DNA of 64,000 nt from Glycine soja (lineage: Eukaryota > Streptophyta > Magnoliopsida > Fabales > Fabaceae): the NCBI RefSeq assembly GCF_004193775.1, contig NC_041004.1, forward strand, positions 32,512,411 to 32,576,410, written 5' to 3'. The notes under the pieces are model-generated. The model was not told the origin of the DNA, did not search any database, and saw only the letters and a program-made list of their open reading frames with translations. Positions 12,668 to 23,841 of this stretch are shown one piece after another (positions within the stretch are counted from its first letter, which is position 1; the number at the start of each line of letters is the position of its first letter). The translations under genes and the position numbers were made by a program.

Positions 12668-13950
12668 GTACACACACATATATGATGAAAACAGATAATT
12701 TGGACCAATTGGCTTGGCAGCAAACACACTAAGCTTACAAACAATTCACAAAACCTTCTTCTGCTCCTTAGTCAGAGAACCGTTCGGGAAGAAGGCACGT
12801 CAATCCCTATTCACATTTTCAATCCCCCAATAAGACAATTGTGACATAAAATAGCTCAACAAATAATAACTCCCAGTTTAATCAACACAAACCCCTTCAT
12901 TGACAAAAAACAAACAACAACAAAAAAATTGATTTGCTCCGGTTAAATTACCATATCCAAACGCAAACTTAGGGATTTTATGAACAACCGAATATCTTTC
13001 CGTATACTCAAAACATATATAATGGAAGAGGTTGTGCAGGCCCAATTTGAAATCAATCTGCCAAATTTTCATTCAAATTTCAAATTTTAGAATTACACTA
13101 CCTCATGCTATTTTTCATCGCACTGTCAGGTGTCAGCCTCCATGACTGTCTTCGTTCAACTTTGAAATTTCCTCTCTCAACATTCTTCACTTGGACTAGT
13201 AAGAACTAAGAAAGCATTACCTATTGCTTCTTTATTATGCCTGAAAATTTACCTCTTATAAGTCACAGCAAGCATCGCATACGTACTCAGGCTTCTCTTT
13301 TGCTTTACTTGGACAGCATAAATATTTTGTCCTGTATCACCTTTGAAAGGCTTTTGTTTAGGTTTATTGGACAGTTTAGATTTTCTTTTATTTATTATTT
13401 TTTTAGTCCTAATAGATTTCTTAAAGTGTTAGACCTTTTATTTTTATTTTTTACTTTCACATAAGGCTACAGTAAAATTTGATTTATAGTAAATAAACAA
13501 ACACTTTTATTTTAGCGTAAATAAAATAATAGTTAACTTTATTATTTTCACAAAATAATTAAATCAAATGAGGTATTTTTTTCATTATCAGTATAAAACG
13601 TCATAAATTATAAATTAAAAAATTAAACTTATTTTAAAAAAAGGTAAGTTAAAAAATGTGAAAATGAAATATTTATAAATAAGTTTTTTTTTTTTAAAAA
13701 AAAAAGCTATTATCTTTATAAAGTAAAAATTCAAAGAAAAAATCTATGTAGCTAATCTAGACATAAGAGATATAGCAAAGTAATCATTAGCATGCAAAAA
13801 TGTACCAAATCATAGAAGCCAAATAAGTTGTGTAACAAAAAATCTTCAACGAAAACAATCTTAAAAAAGCACAAAAAAAATGCTAGATAATTACCATTGT
13901 AAGTCAAAGATTTACTAAAACATACAACCAATAAGTATAACATTAAAATG
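12668..13950. other. Intergenic DNA, nothing recognised
   Basis: AT-rich; a poly-T/poly-A inverted stretch lies at 13686-13712. The string ATATTTATAAATAAGTTT occurs near 13669 and again near 14346, bracketing the La-motif fragment. No supported gene. Confidence 0.5.
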
Positions 13951-14008
13951 CTCTACACAAAATATGCAAGAAGTATTGTTTGACCAAGCACAAATAACTT
14001 ACTTGAGG

Positions 14009-14195
14009 GAAAGTCTGCTATCAAAGTACCATGAACCCAACCTTGTTCGTCCATTTTAGACCTTAAAAATGCATCTTTCACTAGATTAATATCACCAAAA
14101 AAAAATGACAAATGAATAGAAAATTCAATTGTCAAAGATTTATTGACAAACAAAATAATAAAAAATAGATTAATGTTAGCCAAAGTAATATTCAA
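14009..14195 (-). pseudogene. La-motif (LARP1-like) exon fragment
   Basis: On the minus strand the segment reads FFFGDINLVKDAFLRSKMDE then QGWVHGTLIADFPS. This closely follows the La motif of plant LARP1-type RNA-binding proteins, which normally has the form YFS-D-NL-KD-YLR--MD-QGWVP--LIA-FP. The frame then meets GTAAGTT, a good splice donor, at 14009-14003, so this is one exon of an intron-bearing gene copied as DNA. The rest of the gene is not found nearby. The first half of the motif (SLTIEFSIHLSF) is altered relative to the expected I-YYFS. I consider it a fragment, not a gene. Confidence 0.75.
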
Positions 14196-14648
14196 TTTGG
14201 TAGACTATCATATTAGAGAGAGGAGATTCTGCAGCACAGAAGAACGGTGTAGGAGGAGGGTTGTGAGTGAAGAATGACATACCCGAAAATTGTTCTAATG
14301 TTACTGGTTGATAGTAATAGAACACTAAAATGGAAAAGAAAAAAAATATTTATAAATAAGTTTTATTTACCTTACTTTCTTCTCAAGTAGACTCAATAAA
14401 ACAAAGCTAAATCATATATCAAACGCAAATCTTGCAGAATCAAAACAAAACACTAACATCAATTTCACAAAGCTAAATCATTTAGGAATAGTATTCAGCC
14501 TATTAATTAGATATATTTAGGATTTCTAATTTAGGTTGTACAAATCAGGAATTAGGATCAATTGTCATTAAAGAAGTTATAAATGTTATGTATTATTTAT
14601 AGAAATGAATGGAGAGAAGAAAAAGGCAGAAAAGCCAAATTTCTAACA

Positions 14649-14660
14649 TGGTATCACGAG
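14649..14660 (+). other. Primer-binding site (initiator Met tRNA type)
   Basis: TGGTATCACGAG directly follows the CA end of the LTR. The usual plant copia site is TGGTATCAGAGC; one change is visible. Confidence 0.75.
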
Positions 14661-14891
14661 TCTCCTTGACAGTGATGTGAGTCTTTCCAATTTTTTGTTT
14701 GCACTTTATTCGTGATTCTGTTTTTGTTCTTTGTCTTGGTCCTTGCTTGGCTGCACGCACGACATCGACGCTCATTTGTTTGCGTGTGCTCCTGGTTTGT
14801 TCCTGTAACTCTCTCATTCGTGGTTCGTGTTTCAGTTCCTGGTTCTTGTCCCCTTTTATTTTTTGGGCACGAGCTCTTGGCTTTTTTTTCC

Positions 14892-16594
14892 ATGACTATG
14901 GAGAATCTTTGTGTTCGTTTTAACGACAAGAACTATGCTGCTTGGGAGTTTCAGTTCAAGATGTTCATGAAAGGGAAAGGCATGTGGGGAAATGTCAATA
15001 GGTCCTCCTCTAAACCCACAACCATGGCTGAGTTGGCTGCTTGGGAGACGCAAGATGCCCAAATTATTTCTTGGCTTTTGGGGTCCATTGAGCCTTTAAT
15101 GGTCAATAACCTGCGATCATTTTCTACTGCCAAAGACATGTGGGACTATCTCAAACACATTTTCAATCAGGACCATTCTGCCAAACGCTTTCAATTGGAA
15201 TTGGACATAGCCAATTACAGTTAGGCTAATTTCTTTATTCAGGAATATTATTTTGGTTTCCTGAACTTATGGGTTGAACATTCTGCTATACTTTATGCTA
15301 TTGTTCCGAGAACTTCTTTGGTTGTTGTTCAAGAGGTTTATGAGGTCACTAAACGGGACCAATTCCTCATGAAGCTTAGACCTGAATTTGAAGTTGTACG
15401 TGCTGCTCTCTTAAATCGGCACCCACTTCCCTCTCTGGATGTATGTGTTGGCGAACTGCTTCGGGAAGAACAACATCTTCTCACTCAAGTAGCTCTATCG
15501 CATGACTCTTCTATTTCGAAAGCTATTGTTGTTGCCTATACTGCCCGGGATAATGGCAAAGGTCGTGATACATGACAAGTTCAATGTTATTCATGCAAGC
15601 AATTTGGTCATATTGCTCGCCATTGCACCATGAAGTTTTGCAACTATTGTAAGCAACATGGCCATATCATCATGGACTGTCCCACTAAACCACCACGGCT
15701 TCAGGTGCAAGCTTTTCATGTAGCTAATTCTATGAGTGAGACACCCACTTCTATCCCAACCAATGTTGATGCCTTAACTCTAGAGAAGGTGCAGCAAATG
15801 GTGCTTTCTGCATTATCTACCTTAGGCATCCAGGGTAAGTCTAATGATATATTTTCACCATGGTTTGTTGATTTTGGAGCCTCCAATCATATGACTGGTG
15901 CCTTGGAACATTTAAACAATATTCACACTTATAATGGCACTCAAAACATTCAGATTGCTGATGGTAATACTCTTTCAATCACGGCTGTTGGTGATATTAC
16001 TCCTTCCTTTCGTGATGTCTCTCCTAGACTTGTTTCTAATTTAATTTTGGTTGGACAATTGGTGGATAACAATTGCAATATTAATTTCTCTCGGGTTGGT
16101 TGTGTGTGCAGGATGACGTGTCGGGGAAGGTGATCGCGACGGGGCCTAAAGTGGGCAGATTATTTCCATTCTGGTTTACTCTACCTAGACTTTTGTCTTT
16201 TAATTATACTGGTGTCCCAAATAAGTATGAGGATTGGCACAAAAAGTCGGGTCACCCAAATTCAGTTGTTTTGTCTCATTTACTGAAAAATGGATTCTTA
16301 ATCAATAAAATTACCATTCCTGGTTCATCCTTTAACTGTCCTGTATGCAAACTTGTTAAAAGCAAAACCCTCCCATTTCCTTCTAATGCTCATTGTGCTG
16401 ACAAATGTTTCGACATTATTCATAGTGATGTTTGGGGTATATCGCCTATCTTATCACATGCCAAGTACAAGTATTTTGTGACATTTATTAATGATTATAG
16501 CCTCTTTACTTGGATATATTTTCTCTGTTCTAAAGATCAAGTTTTCTCCATGTTTAAGACATTTTATGGAAGCTCAATGTTCCACCTCGTGTGA
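14892..16594 (+). pseudogene. Copia gag-protease-integrase remnant
   Basis: Starting at ATG 14892, the frame gives a copia gag (WEFQFKMFMKGKGMWG, later RFQLELDIANYS), then a TAG at 15222. The frame resumes with FLMKLRPEFEVVRAALL (15366 on), a second stop near 15574 and two CCHC knuckles: CYSCKQFGHIARHC and CNYCKQHGHIIMDC (15588-15680). The protease motif is FVDFGASNHM (15864-15893), with G in place of the usual second residue of the DSGAS box. After a frameshift near 16110 come the GAG-pre-integrase block (WHKKSGHPNSVVLSHLL ... CPVCKLVKSK) and the integrase start (FDIIHSDVWGISP ... YFVTFINDYSLFTW). It breaks off near 16590. At least two nonsense changes and one frameshift make it inactive. 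Confidence 0.85.
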
Positions 16595-16595
16595 A

Positions 16596-16811
16596 GGTGA
16601 ATTTATGCAAAAACTCATCCATGAGTTGCAATGCTACTTTGGAGGCGCAGAAACCATTAACTATGAGAGGATACATATAAGGTGTACTAGGATATCTCTC
16701 AATTTTGCATAAATCTTACACATATTTTCAAGATTGGTCTAGAGCTAAAGACTACCATGTGAACACTGAGTAGGCACATTCTCCATATATTCGTTGCATT
16801 GCAATGCCTAA
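16596..16811. other. Spacer between copia remnant and Helitron
   Basis: About 215 bases with one short open frame (QKLIHELQCYFGGAETINYE) that I do not recognise. The last base, A at 16811, is the host base flanking the Helitron. Confidence 0.4.
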
Positions 16812-16841
16812 CTAGTCGGTAACCCGTGCGCATGCACGGGT
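16812..16841 (-). other. Helitron 3' terminus: hairpin plus CTAG
   Basis: Minus strand: GACCCGTGCATGCGCACGGG, then TTACCGACTAG, then host T. The stem CCCGTGC/GCACGGG is 7 bp with a short loop. Helitron transposases use this hairpin as the end signal of rolling-circle transfer. Confidence 0.9.
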
Positions 16842-17037
16842 CTTTTGTCTAAATGATTTTCGATGGAAGAATAATAAAAAAGACATTATAAAAAGATAAA
16901 AGAAGCAACATTCATATTAAATCGTTGTAATCTCAAATTGTTTGAAGATAAATATAAAGACGTGTGAAATAAACATAAACAAACATTGTTTTGCAAAATG
17001 ACACCATAGATTTTCCTGCTAATGTTTCATTTTCATG

Positions 17038-17135
17038 GATAATTAACAGCAAAATAAAAATATTGTTTGTTGCACCAGCAAGATAGCAAAATAAAAAAAT
17101 TGTTTGTTGCACCAGCAACATATTAACAGCAAAAT
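17038..17135. repeat. Two-copy tandem repeat, about 52 bp
   Basis: AACAGCAAAATAAAAATATT followed by GTTTGTTGCACCAGCAA is repeated with small changes, within the 3' non-coding end of the Helitron. Confidence 0.7.
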
Positions 17136-17147
17136 GATAAAGACAGC

Positions 17148-18535
17148 CTAGTCACTGTCATCATCTTCCCAATCCTCCTGCCTCCTGATTATGATATCCC
17201 AAATTTTTTCATAATACCTATAATAAATAGAGATTTCATCTCCATCATCAAAATCCATTTCTTCAAGAAAATCATACCATGGTTGGATAACACCTTTTCC
17301 ACCAATAGCAGGATTCAGCGTTTCAACTTTCCATTGCAGTGGGGGGCCATGCCGCCTTAAGACTGTCATGTGGTTGTCGCAAGCTCTAAGAGGAACTTCT
17401 GTACAATGGGGGAGTTTCTGTAATTTGGAAAAAGTTAAATTCTTAAAATGGTAAAAATGTGTTTAAAGAGATTAAGATATGAAAGTCAGCTTACCAGGGG
17501 TTCAGGATGATCCAGCATTTCCTGAGTAAGTTGAAGAGTCCATATGTGCTTCCTGGATGAATGCCTCTACCTGCCGCAAGTTTGCCGCTCCAGTGGTGGT
17601 ATGAAATGTATGTCAAAAACAGAGTGATGGCCACATGCAAAAAAGTTGATGTTGGTTGACTCATAGATTTTCAAATCTTTTCGGAAGTTTTGGAGTCCAT
17701 CTGCTAAATACACTTTGTCTCTGCGTTGTCTGACTCGTATTTCATAAATGGCTCCATTGTATCTGAGATGAACAAACTCAGGAAAGTTTGGTGCCCATTG
17801 AGTATGATAGAAGGCTGGAAATTGTATGGTATCCTGAAAAAAAAGTGGGAAATATAAATGCATGTATATGTAACAATAATAGTAATGGAAGAATTGAGAA
17901 AAAAGATGACCTTGTCATTGTTGAAGGCAGTGGTAAATTGCATGATCAGTGGTCGCCGCATGATGCCATTTTTCATCTGTAATCACAAGGATATAAAACC
18001 AAATGTCAAAAGAAACTTGTCAACCAAAGGAAAATTATAAAATGACAGGGATGCACAATATAAAGGTTTGTAAACAAAACACCAAAAAAGAAAAACAGCG
18101 GAAAGTACTAATGTACATATAAACCGAAACCAAATCAAAGGCAAAGACATTAAACGAAAAAACAGAACAACGACAACAATAGAACAAAACAAAAGTGGAA
18201 AACAAAAATTAAAATGATAGCCATGCACATAAAAGTTAGAAAAGAAATGACCAAGCCATGCACATAAAAGTTAGAAAAGAAACGACCAAGGAGGGCCGGA
18301 CACCTTCAAGTCCAGTTTTGTTTTCAAACTTGAAAAAGAAAGAAAGGAAAATGACACGACAAAAAACAACGGCATTGCACAAAACCCCTAAACCACGTGC
18401 ATCAGACACATAGCAGAAAAACTGCAAACCAAAAACCATGAAAATGAGAATAAACGCAACAAAAAGGTAGGTGTCGTGAAGAGAAGAGTAGAAATGATTT
18501 ACCTCAGTTGATGCGGTTGAAGATGTGGTGCTCAT
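17148..18535 (-). pseudogene. Helitron-borne B3-like two-domain protein gene, one premature stop
   Basis: Four exons on the minus strand join in one frame: 18535-18503 (MSTTSSTASTE), 17976-17911, 17833-17495 and 17417-17148. All junctions have GT donors (GTAAAT, GTCATC, GTAAGC) and pyrimidine-rich AG acceptors, all in phase 0. The product would be 235 residues. Residues 34-115 resemble a plant B3 DNA-binding fold: FVHLRYNGAIYEIRVRQRRD, then KVYLADGLQNFRKD and HHSVFDIHFIPP, matching the B3 pattern of a basic strand, a WxxF-like helix and FDV(H)IF. Residues about 150-230 look like a second, more diverged B3 domain (MTVLRRHGPPLQWKVE, PWYDFLEEMDFDDGDEISIY) with an acidic tail. A single in-frame TAG at 17569-17567 (codon 122) splits the two domains; the frame is otherwise open. 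The function in the Helitron is unknown; a DNA-binding or regulatory role is inference. Confidence 0.7.
18221..18291. repeat. 35-bp tandem duplication in the first intron of the B3-like gene
   Basis: CCATGCACATAAAAGTTAGA followed by AAAGAAAYGACCAAG occurs twice back to back, differing at one base. Confidence 0.8.
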
Positions 18536-18619
18536 TTTGTGTATGGCGTGAAAGTAGAGTTTGGACAGAGGAATGAAAAAGGATTTGCAGAAGAAAGTAG
18601 ATGATAGGCCTTTAGTGTG

Positions 18620-18640
18620 GTATTTAATATTTCCTTCTTT
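18620..18640 (-). promoter_or_regulatory. Possible TATA box of the B3-like gene
   Basis: Minus strand AATATTAAATACC lies about 95 bases upstream of the ATG at 18535, followed by a pyrimidine-rich leader (CTTTCTTCTGC, TTCATTCCTCTGTCC). Distance and composition suit a plant core promoter; this is position-based inference. Confidence 0.35.
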
Positions 18641-19311
18641 CCAATGCCACACGGTTGTGAATAAATGTGATATCAATAACTGTGAATTGAAGAGGTACGA
18701 AGTAGATGAAGAGTTTTTGTTCGAATTTGAAGCCTAAGACCGTTGGTATTGTAGGGCAGTAACTATCTAAATTTATCTTGGGCCAAGATATGAGCATTGG
18801 GCTAACTTCTAGAATTGCTTGTTAACATTTCATTTTTTATGTATTGTAGAGGGGGGTATGAACGAATTATTTAAAGGTGATTATGTCATCTTGCATAACT
18901 ACATTTTTTAAATGTAGTTTTTTTTATGTAAAATAAGAATGATGTTGGTTTGAAGGAATGCAGTATATGCTGCATGATGTGCTACATTTGGACGATTGGC
19001 ATGAATGATTTTTTAAAAATATTGTTTAAAGCATAATTATCATATAAGCAGTAACATATGAACGCTAGATATTTCATCATTGAACTTCAGCAATTAAAAT
19101 TTCTATATTTCGCAAAGAAATAAAGAAAATTTGTACATGTAAATGTCAAAGCAAATGTTAAGCTGTGATAAACTGCTAAATAATATAATGTTAAGTAAAT
19201 GAAATTATAAATGGAAGATATTAATGTGGTGATTAAGATTGCATACCTGACAATGTTAAATTTAACATTGTAATATATGATATCATCTTTGGTTGTATGT
19301 TAGAATGTATA

Positions 19312-22300
19312 TTAGTAAGATAACAGTTTGGAATTATTGCGGCTGCCTCTTGGAATGACTGGCAGGATCTGCCGGAAATCTCCACCAAAGACCATGACTT
19401 TACCTCCAAAGATTGTATTGTCCTTTGAGTTGTGTTTAATGATATCTCTAAGACTGTGATCAAGTGCCTCAAAACAGAATTTGTGAGCCATGGGTGCTTC
19501 ATCCCAAATGATTAGACTTGTCTGATTTAATAGCTCGGCTAATTGAGTTCCTTGATGGATATTGCAAGTTGAGTCTTCAAAAACTAGAACTGGAATTTTA
19601 AATTTTGAATGTGCAGTTCTACCTCCAGGCAATAGCAGAGAAGCTATGCCGCTAGAGGCCATCATTATTACAATTTTATTGTCAGCTCTTAGTGAACTTG
19701 CAAGTGTTTTCCAAATGTATGTTTTTCCTGTACCTCCATATCCATAGAGAAAAAACATACCACCTTCATCTTTATTAACAGCTTCAACAATCTGGTTGTA
19801 AATTGAAGCTTGTTCATCTGAAATCATCGATATGTGGTGTTAGATTTAAAGATAAATGAATGAAGTTAAAATACTAATTTATAGATGAGAAAAGCTAAGA
19901 AGGGAATGCACATAATAATTTTTAGAGGGGTAAATTGCTCTGTACTTAATGTACCTGTCATGTGAGAAAATAGATGTTCAAACTCTGATCTAAGTTCTTC
20001 ATTGTTGTAGTTCAGTTCAGCTAATATAAGGCTATTGTCTAAATAAGCTGGACAATTCACATCCTCTGGATATGGCATTGAAGGATAGTCTCTTAGCGAT
20101 CTTTGATTTGCTTGCAGCAGTTGTTCAATTTCAAGCAAGACCAAATTTTGAAGAGTTCTATCATCAAGCTGCAATGCTAATACACAAAAGAGAAAAAAGT
20201 CAAATTATGTGCCGTATCAATATTGATTTGTCTGATGGGAAATTAGCACAAACCTGGACTTGTTGATGATTTTTTATAATTATAGACAATGTCATCAGCC
20301 ATCCAATGCCAAGTTTGGTCCCAAACTTGTTCAGGTTTGCTCATTGTTGCAGATAAAAGTAACAACACAAATAGCTTTCTTATATAATGTGCTGAACCCC
20401 AATCTTTTGCTTCTTTGATTGCCTCAATAAATTCTTTATCATCTTGTAAAAATCCCATATCAAAACATGCTTCTTTATATGTAGAATACTGAACATTATC
20501 AACTGTTCTTAAATCCTCAAATGAGGTAGGTCCTTTACAAATGGAAAGCATCATTCTCAAATAAAATAATTCCCCTGTAATTGGTGGAACCCATAGTAAT
20601 CTGCCAATGGTATAGCCTTTCTTCCTAAGGTGCCAACATCTTTTCTTCTGATTGTATACAAACTTAGAAACAAATTCTGCATAAGTAAGATTTCTCCCTT
20701 CAACAGAATTTTGGTTGGTGTTCATCCATGAAATAAACTTTGAATCAGAGATACTTGGCCTAGACAATACATCATCAATATGATCATGGTCTTCATAGAG
20801 AACACTATGTTGGCCTGGAAGATGGAAGTGTAATCTTTCAACAGCAGGTTTTCTGCCATGTATTGGAAATCCAAAGATTCTCCAAGTAGATTCACAGGGA
20901 CATATGTATTTGTTAGGAAGATAGAATTAGTTGTTATAACAATGATGATCAGATAAATTAGAGATCAAGTTTTAAAAATATCTGCAATCTAGATATTCTT
21001 TGATCTCATCATTATGGGTGCCACCATTCTCAGTTTGATCGTTATCTTCATCAATCAAAACAACAGTCACCCTATCATATCCCTTGTTGATGTACTTAAA
21101 TAAATATTTGATAGAAGTGTTTTGGTTACACCATTCAATATTGATATGCGCTTGGTATTTTCTGAGCAATCTTGGATTGTAAGGTACAATATACATGTTA
21201 TCAACTATAACACCATTTTTCTCAATTGCATTACCGTTGTTTCTTCTACGATAGACTGGAAAACCATCAGCATCTAAAATAGTATGCAGCTGGAACATTT
21301 TAGGATAGAAACGACTACACTTGCCTTTTTTCATGCATGGAGATCCAGGATTCAGACTTCCACATGGACCATGAACCATATGGTTTTTTACTAATGAATA
21401 CAGTTCTGGATCATCTTGCTGTGAAGGTATCTCTGCCAATACAATTTGATCAATTTCATCTGAGGATGGGTATTTGTTATCAGGATGTAAAAAAAGCAAC
21501 AAATGGACATGAGGTAGGCCTCGTTTTTGAAATTCTATTGTATACATATCTGCAATTTATTAGTAAGTCTGTTAATAGAAAATAATTAAAGTTATTAGAT
21601 ATGATTGTGTGATTAATATTGGCAATGTAAAATAACAATGTCACACATAATATAAATTCAACAAACTTAGAATCAACTTACATGCAATAACTTTGCCTAG
21701 CATGTGATTCTTTGTCAGGTTCATAAGCATTTGTTCATACTTTAGTTTGAAGACTCTGGAGATTATGTCTGGCCTATCTGCTGCTTTCAGATTCAACGGA
21801 TTCAGCAATCTATGGATTTCGGGCCAGTTTGGATTGTAGGTTAAAGTAATAAAAAGATTTGGGAAGCCCACATGGCTACATATGGCCATACCATCAAAAT
21901 AAAGTTGATCCATATAGCGCGGACTGCCAACAAAAGTTGAAGGCAAAATGACTCTTTTACCTTTATTTAGGCCTCTCCTACTTCCATCATCCAATGACTA
22001 TAGTAAGCTACAAAACTTGTCAACTCGAAGTTTTTTTTTGTTGTTTCTGATGTAAGAAAGTCTTTCTGACTCAACCATAGTATAGCCATCAACAACAAAT
22101 TGTTGGAATAGTCTCCTAGAATTCAACAAAGTCATAGATTCATTTGATCTGCACTGTAGCCTATAAGAAAACCACTCCCTCATTGTAAGACGATTTCTTT
22201 TCCTTTTCTTACCATCTGATCGACTGCTATGTAGAATATCAGGTCTATATCCATTTTCCCCGTAAGGAAATAAGAGAGGGTATTGTAGAGGTAGATAGCT

Positions 22301-23841
22301 AGAATGTAATTCATGGATCCTTTGTAGTTGTCCATGCTGAGTTTCAAGAATAATATCTCTTTTTGAATTTGCATCAAAATCGCCTACTATTAGTGCTGCA
22401 ACTTCAGGAACAGTAGGTACATTATATGTACGACCATGTTTCTCACGATTAGCAATCAATTTCAACTTGATATTATTCACTTGAACATCTTGTAATCTAT
22501 CTCTGGCCATCCTGAAAGTTTTTGCATGCACGTTGTATTCATCTAGCATCTCACTAAGTTGTGAAACAATGTGTTCTTGAATTTGATTATGTGGACTGCT
22601 GACCAAAATAAACAATTATATATACGATGATTGGAAGATTAGTAATGCAGAATAAACAATTGAATCCTGTTTAAATGTAAGATTGTTGATCAATGTTATG
22701 CATTTATAATAATAATAATGAAAGACTAACTACCTTATTGCATTAATCCTATTATGCACTTCATTTTCTGTGTCAAAGATATACAATTGTGCAAATTTTG
22801 GTTCTTTCCCAGGCATCGGTAACATACTACCTATTCTATGACATGGTTGACCTTGAATTCTTATTGTAGGAGGTCCTCTTGAATGATTAATTGATTTGTC
22901 AAACTTAATACCAGCAGAAGTAAAGGCAAACATCATGTTATATGTCCTTATGTTCTGTTGGTAATTTTTACTATCAGATGTACCATGATCATACAAAAGT
23001 TGGTAGAGATATTTAGGTGGACTTTGTAACAATGGAAGTTCAACCTTGTCATTTCCACAACATAAACTGAATCTTGGATTTGTAGTTCTTTTATCTTTTG
23101 AGACTCTTTCATCATACCACATATTTGCATTACAGTGACTACACTGCATATGGCAAAGTGAAGTTGGTCATTGAAAATGTTTTAGGAAAACATGTAAATT
23201 GAAACACGATAAACAAAAGCAGTTTTGTAGAGTGAAAGATATTCGACAGCGAGCTAATAACATAGTGTTTATCAATATTAATTGTTACCTTCTCTATTAA
23301 TTGCGGGCTCATTTCTCAAGTGAAGAAACTGAAACACAGCCCATGAAAATTGCATTTAGATTAGATTATAGCATTATAATGTAGAAAATTAATTTGATAA
23401 AGTCTATTTTAATTGGTACCTTGTGTTGATTCAGAACTCTCATCCTCTGATGAATCACGAATATTGACTAAAAAAAGTGAATTGAATCTAAGTTTAGTGG
23501 AATTTATTTAATGTGGAATGGATTCACATAATATTGAATGTACCTTACAGTTTGCTTGTCCTTGTGTGAAAAAAATTATGGATATTGTATTACTAAATCA
23601 ACAAACTAATTAAAATTATTAACTGTAATTTGGAACATAATATTTTGAATTGCTTACAATCAATATTCTGAGCCAGATCATTAACTTTGTGCTGCCTAAT
23701 ACCTTTATTCTTTATCCTGGCTTGTGCCGTATCACGATGATTTGCATGCTCATGGTTATCCATGTTCTTGATGGTTGTTGTTAATCTTGACTGAGTTATA
23801 AAATTTTCGCTGACTTCTTGTTTTAATATATTACAATACAT
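19312..23841 (-). pseudogene. Helitron Rep/helicase gene, truncated after helicase motif III
   Basis: Minus-strand exons, in order: 23841-23593 (N-terminus, KNMDNHEHANHRDTAQARIK); 23149-22730 (zinc-finger block CSHCNANMW ... CCGNDK); 22615-21641 (Helitron-like N domain; IVGDFDANSKRDIILE, LQYPLLFPYGENGY); 21549-20972 (Rep core, HUH motif GLPHVHLLLFLHP, tyrosine motif YLFKYINKGYDR); about 20900-20243 (linker, KKRCWHLRKKGYTIGRL); 20174-19866; and 19827-19312 (SF1/PIF1 helicase, Walker A GYGGTGKT, Walker B IIWDEAPM, motif III GGDFRQILPV). The protein nicks DNA and unwinds it during rolling-circle transposition. An in-frame TAG near 21998 interrupts the link between N domain and Rep (CSLL*SLDDGSRRG). 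After RGSR at about 19345 similarity ends; motifs IV-VI are absent. Known plant copies continue for several hundred more residues, so the helicase cannot work. Confidence 0.9.

Larger units (their letters stand above)
14480..16595 (+). mobile_element. Truncated Ty1/copia retrotransposon (5' part)
   Basis: A copia element lacking its 3' half. A probable 5' LTR (about 14480-14648, ending TAACA) is followed by a primer-binding site, then gag, zinc knuckles, a protease-like motif, the pre-integrase domain and the start of the integrase core. Similarity stops near 16595, before any reverse transcriptase. There is no 3' LTR in the window. The left LTR border is uncertain because the expected TG start is not clear. 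Confidence 0.75.

Noticed and set aside
14593..14929. Charged minus-strand open frames over the copia leader
   Set aside because: Antisense to the leader and gag start; no similarity to any protein family I know.
17038..17135. CRISPR-like repeat-spacer pattern
   Set aside because: Two tandem copies in a plant transposon, no regular spacers; CRISPR arrays do not occur in plant nuclear DNA.
17519..17567. A 49-base GT-AG intron that would remove the stop in the B3-like gene
   Set aside because: Shorter than normal plant introns and it would put the last exon out of frame, whereas reading straight through leaves only one stop.
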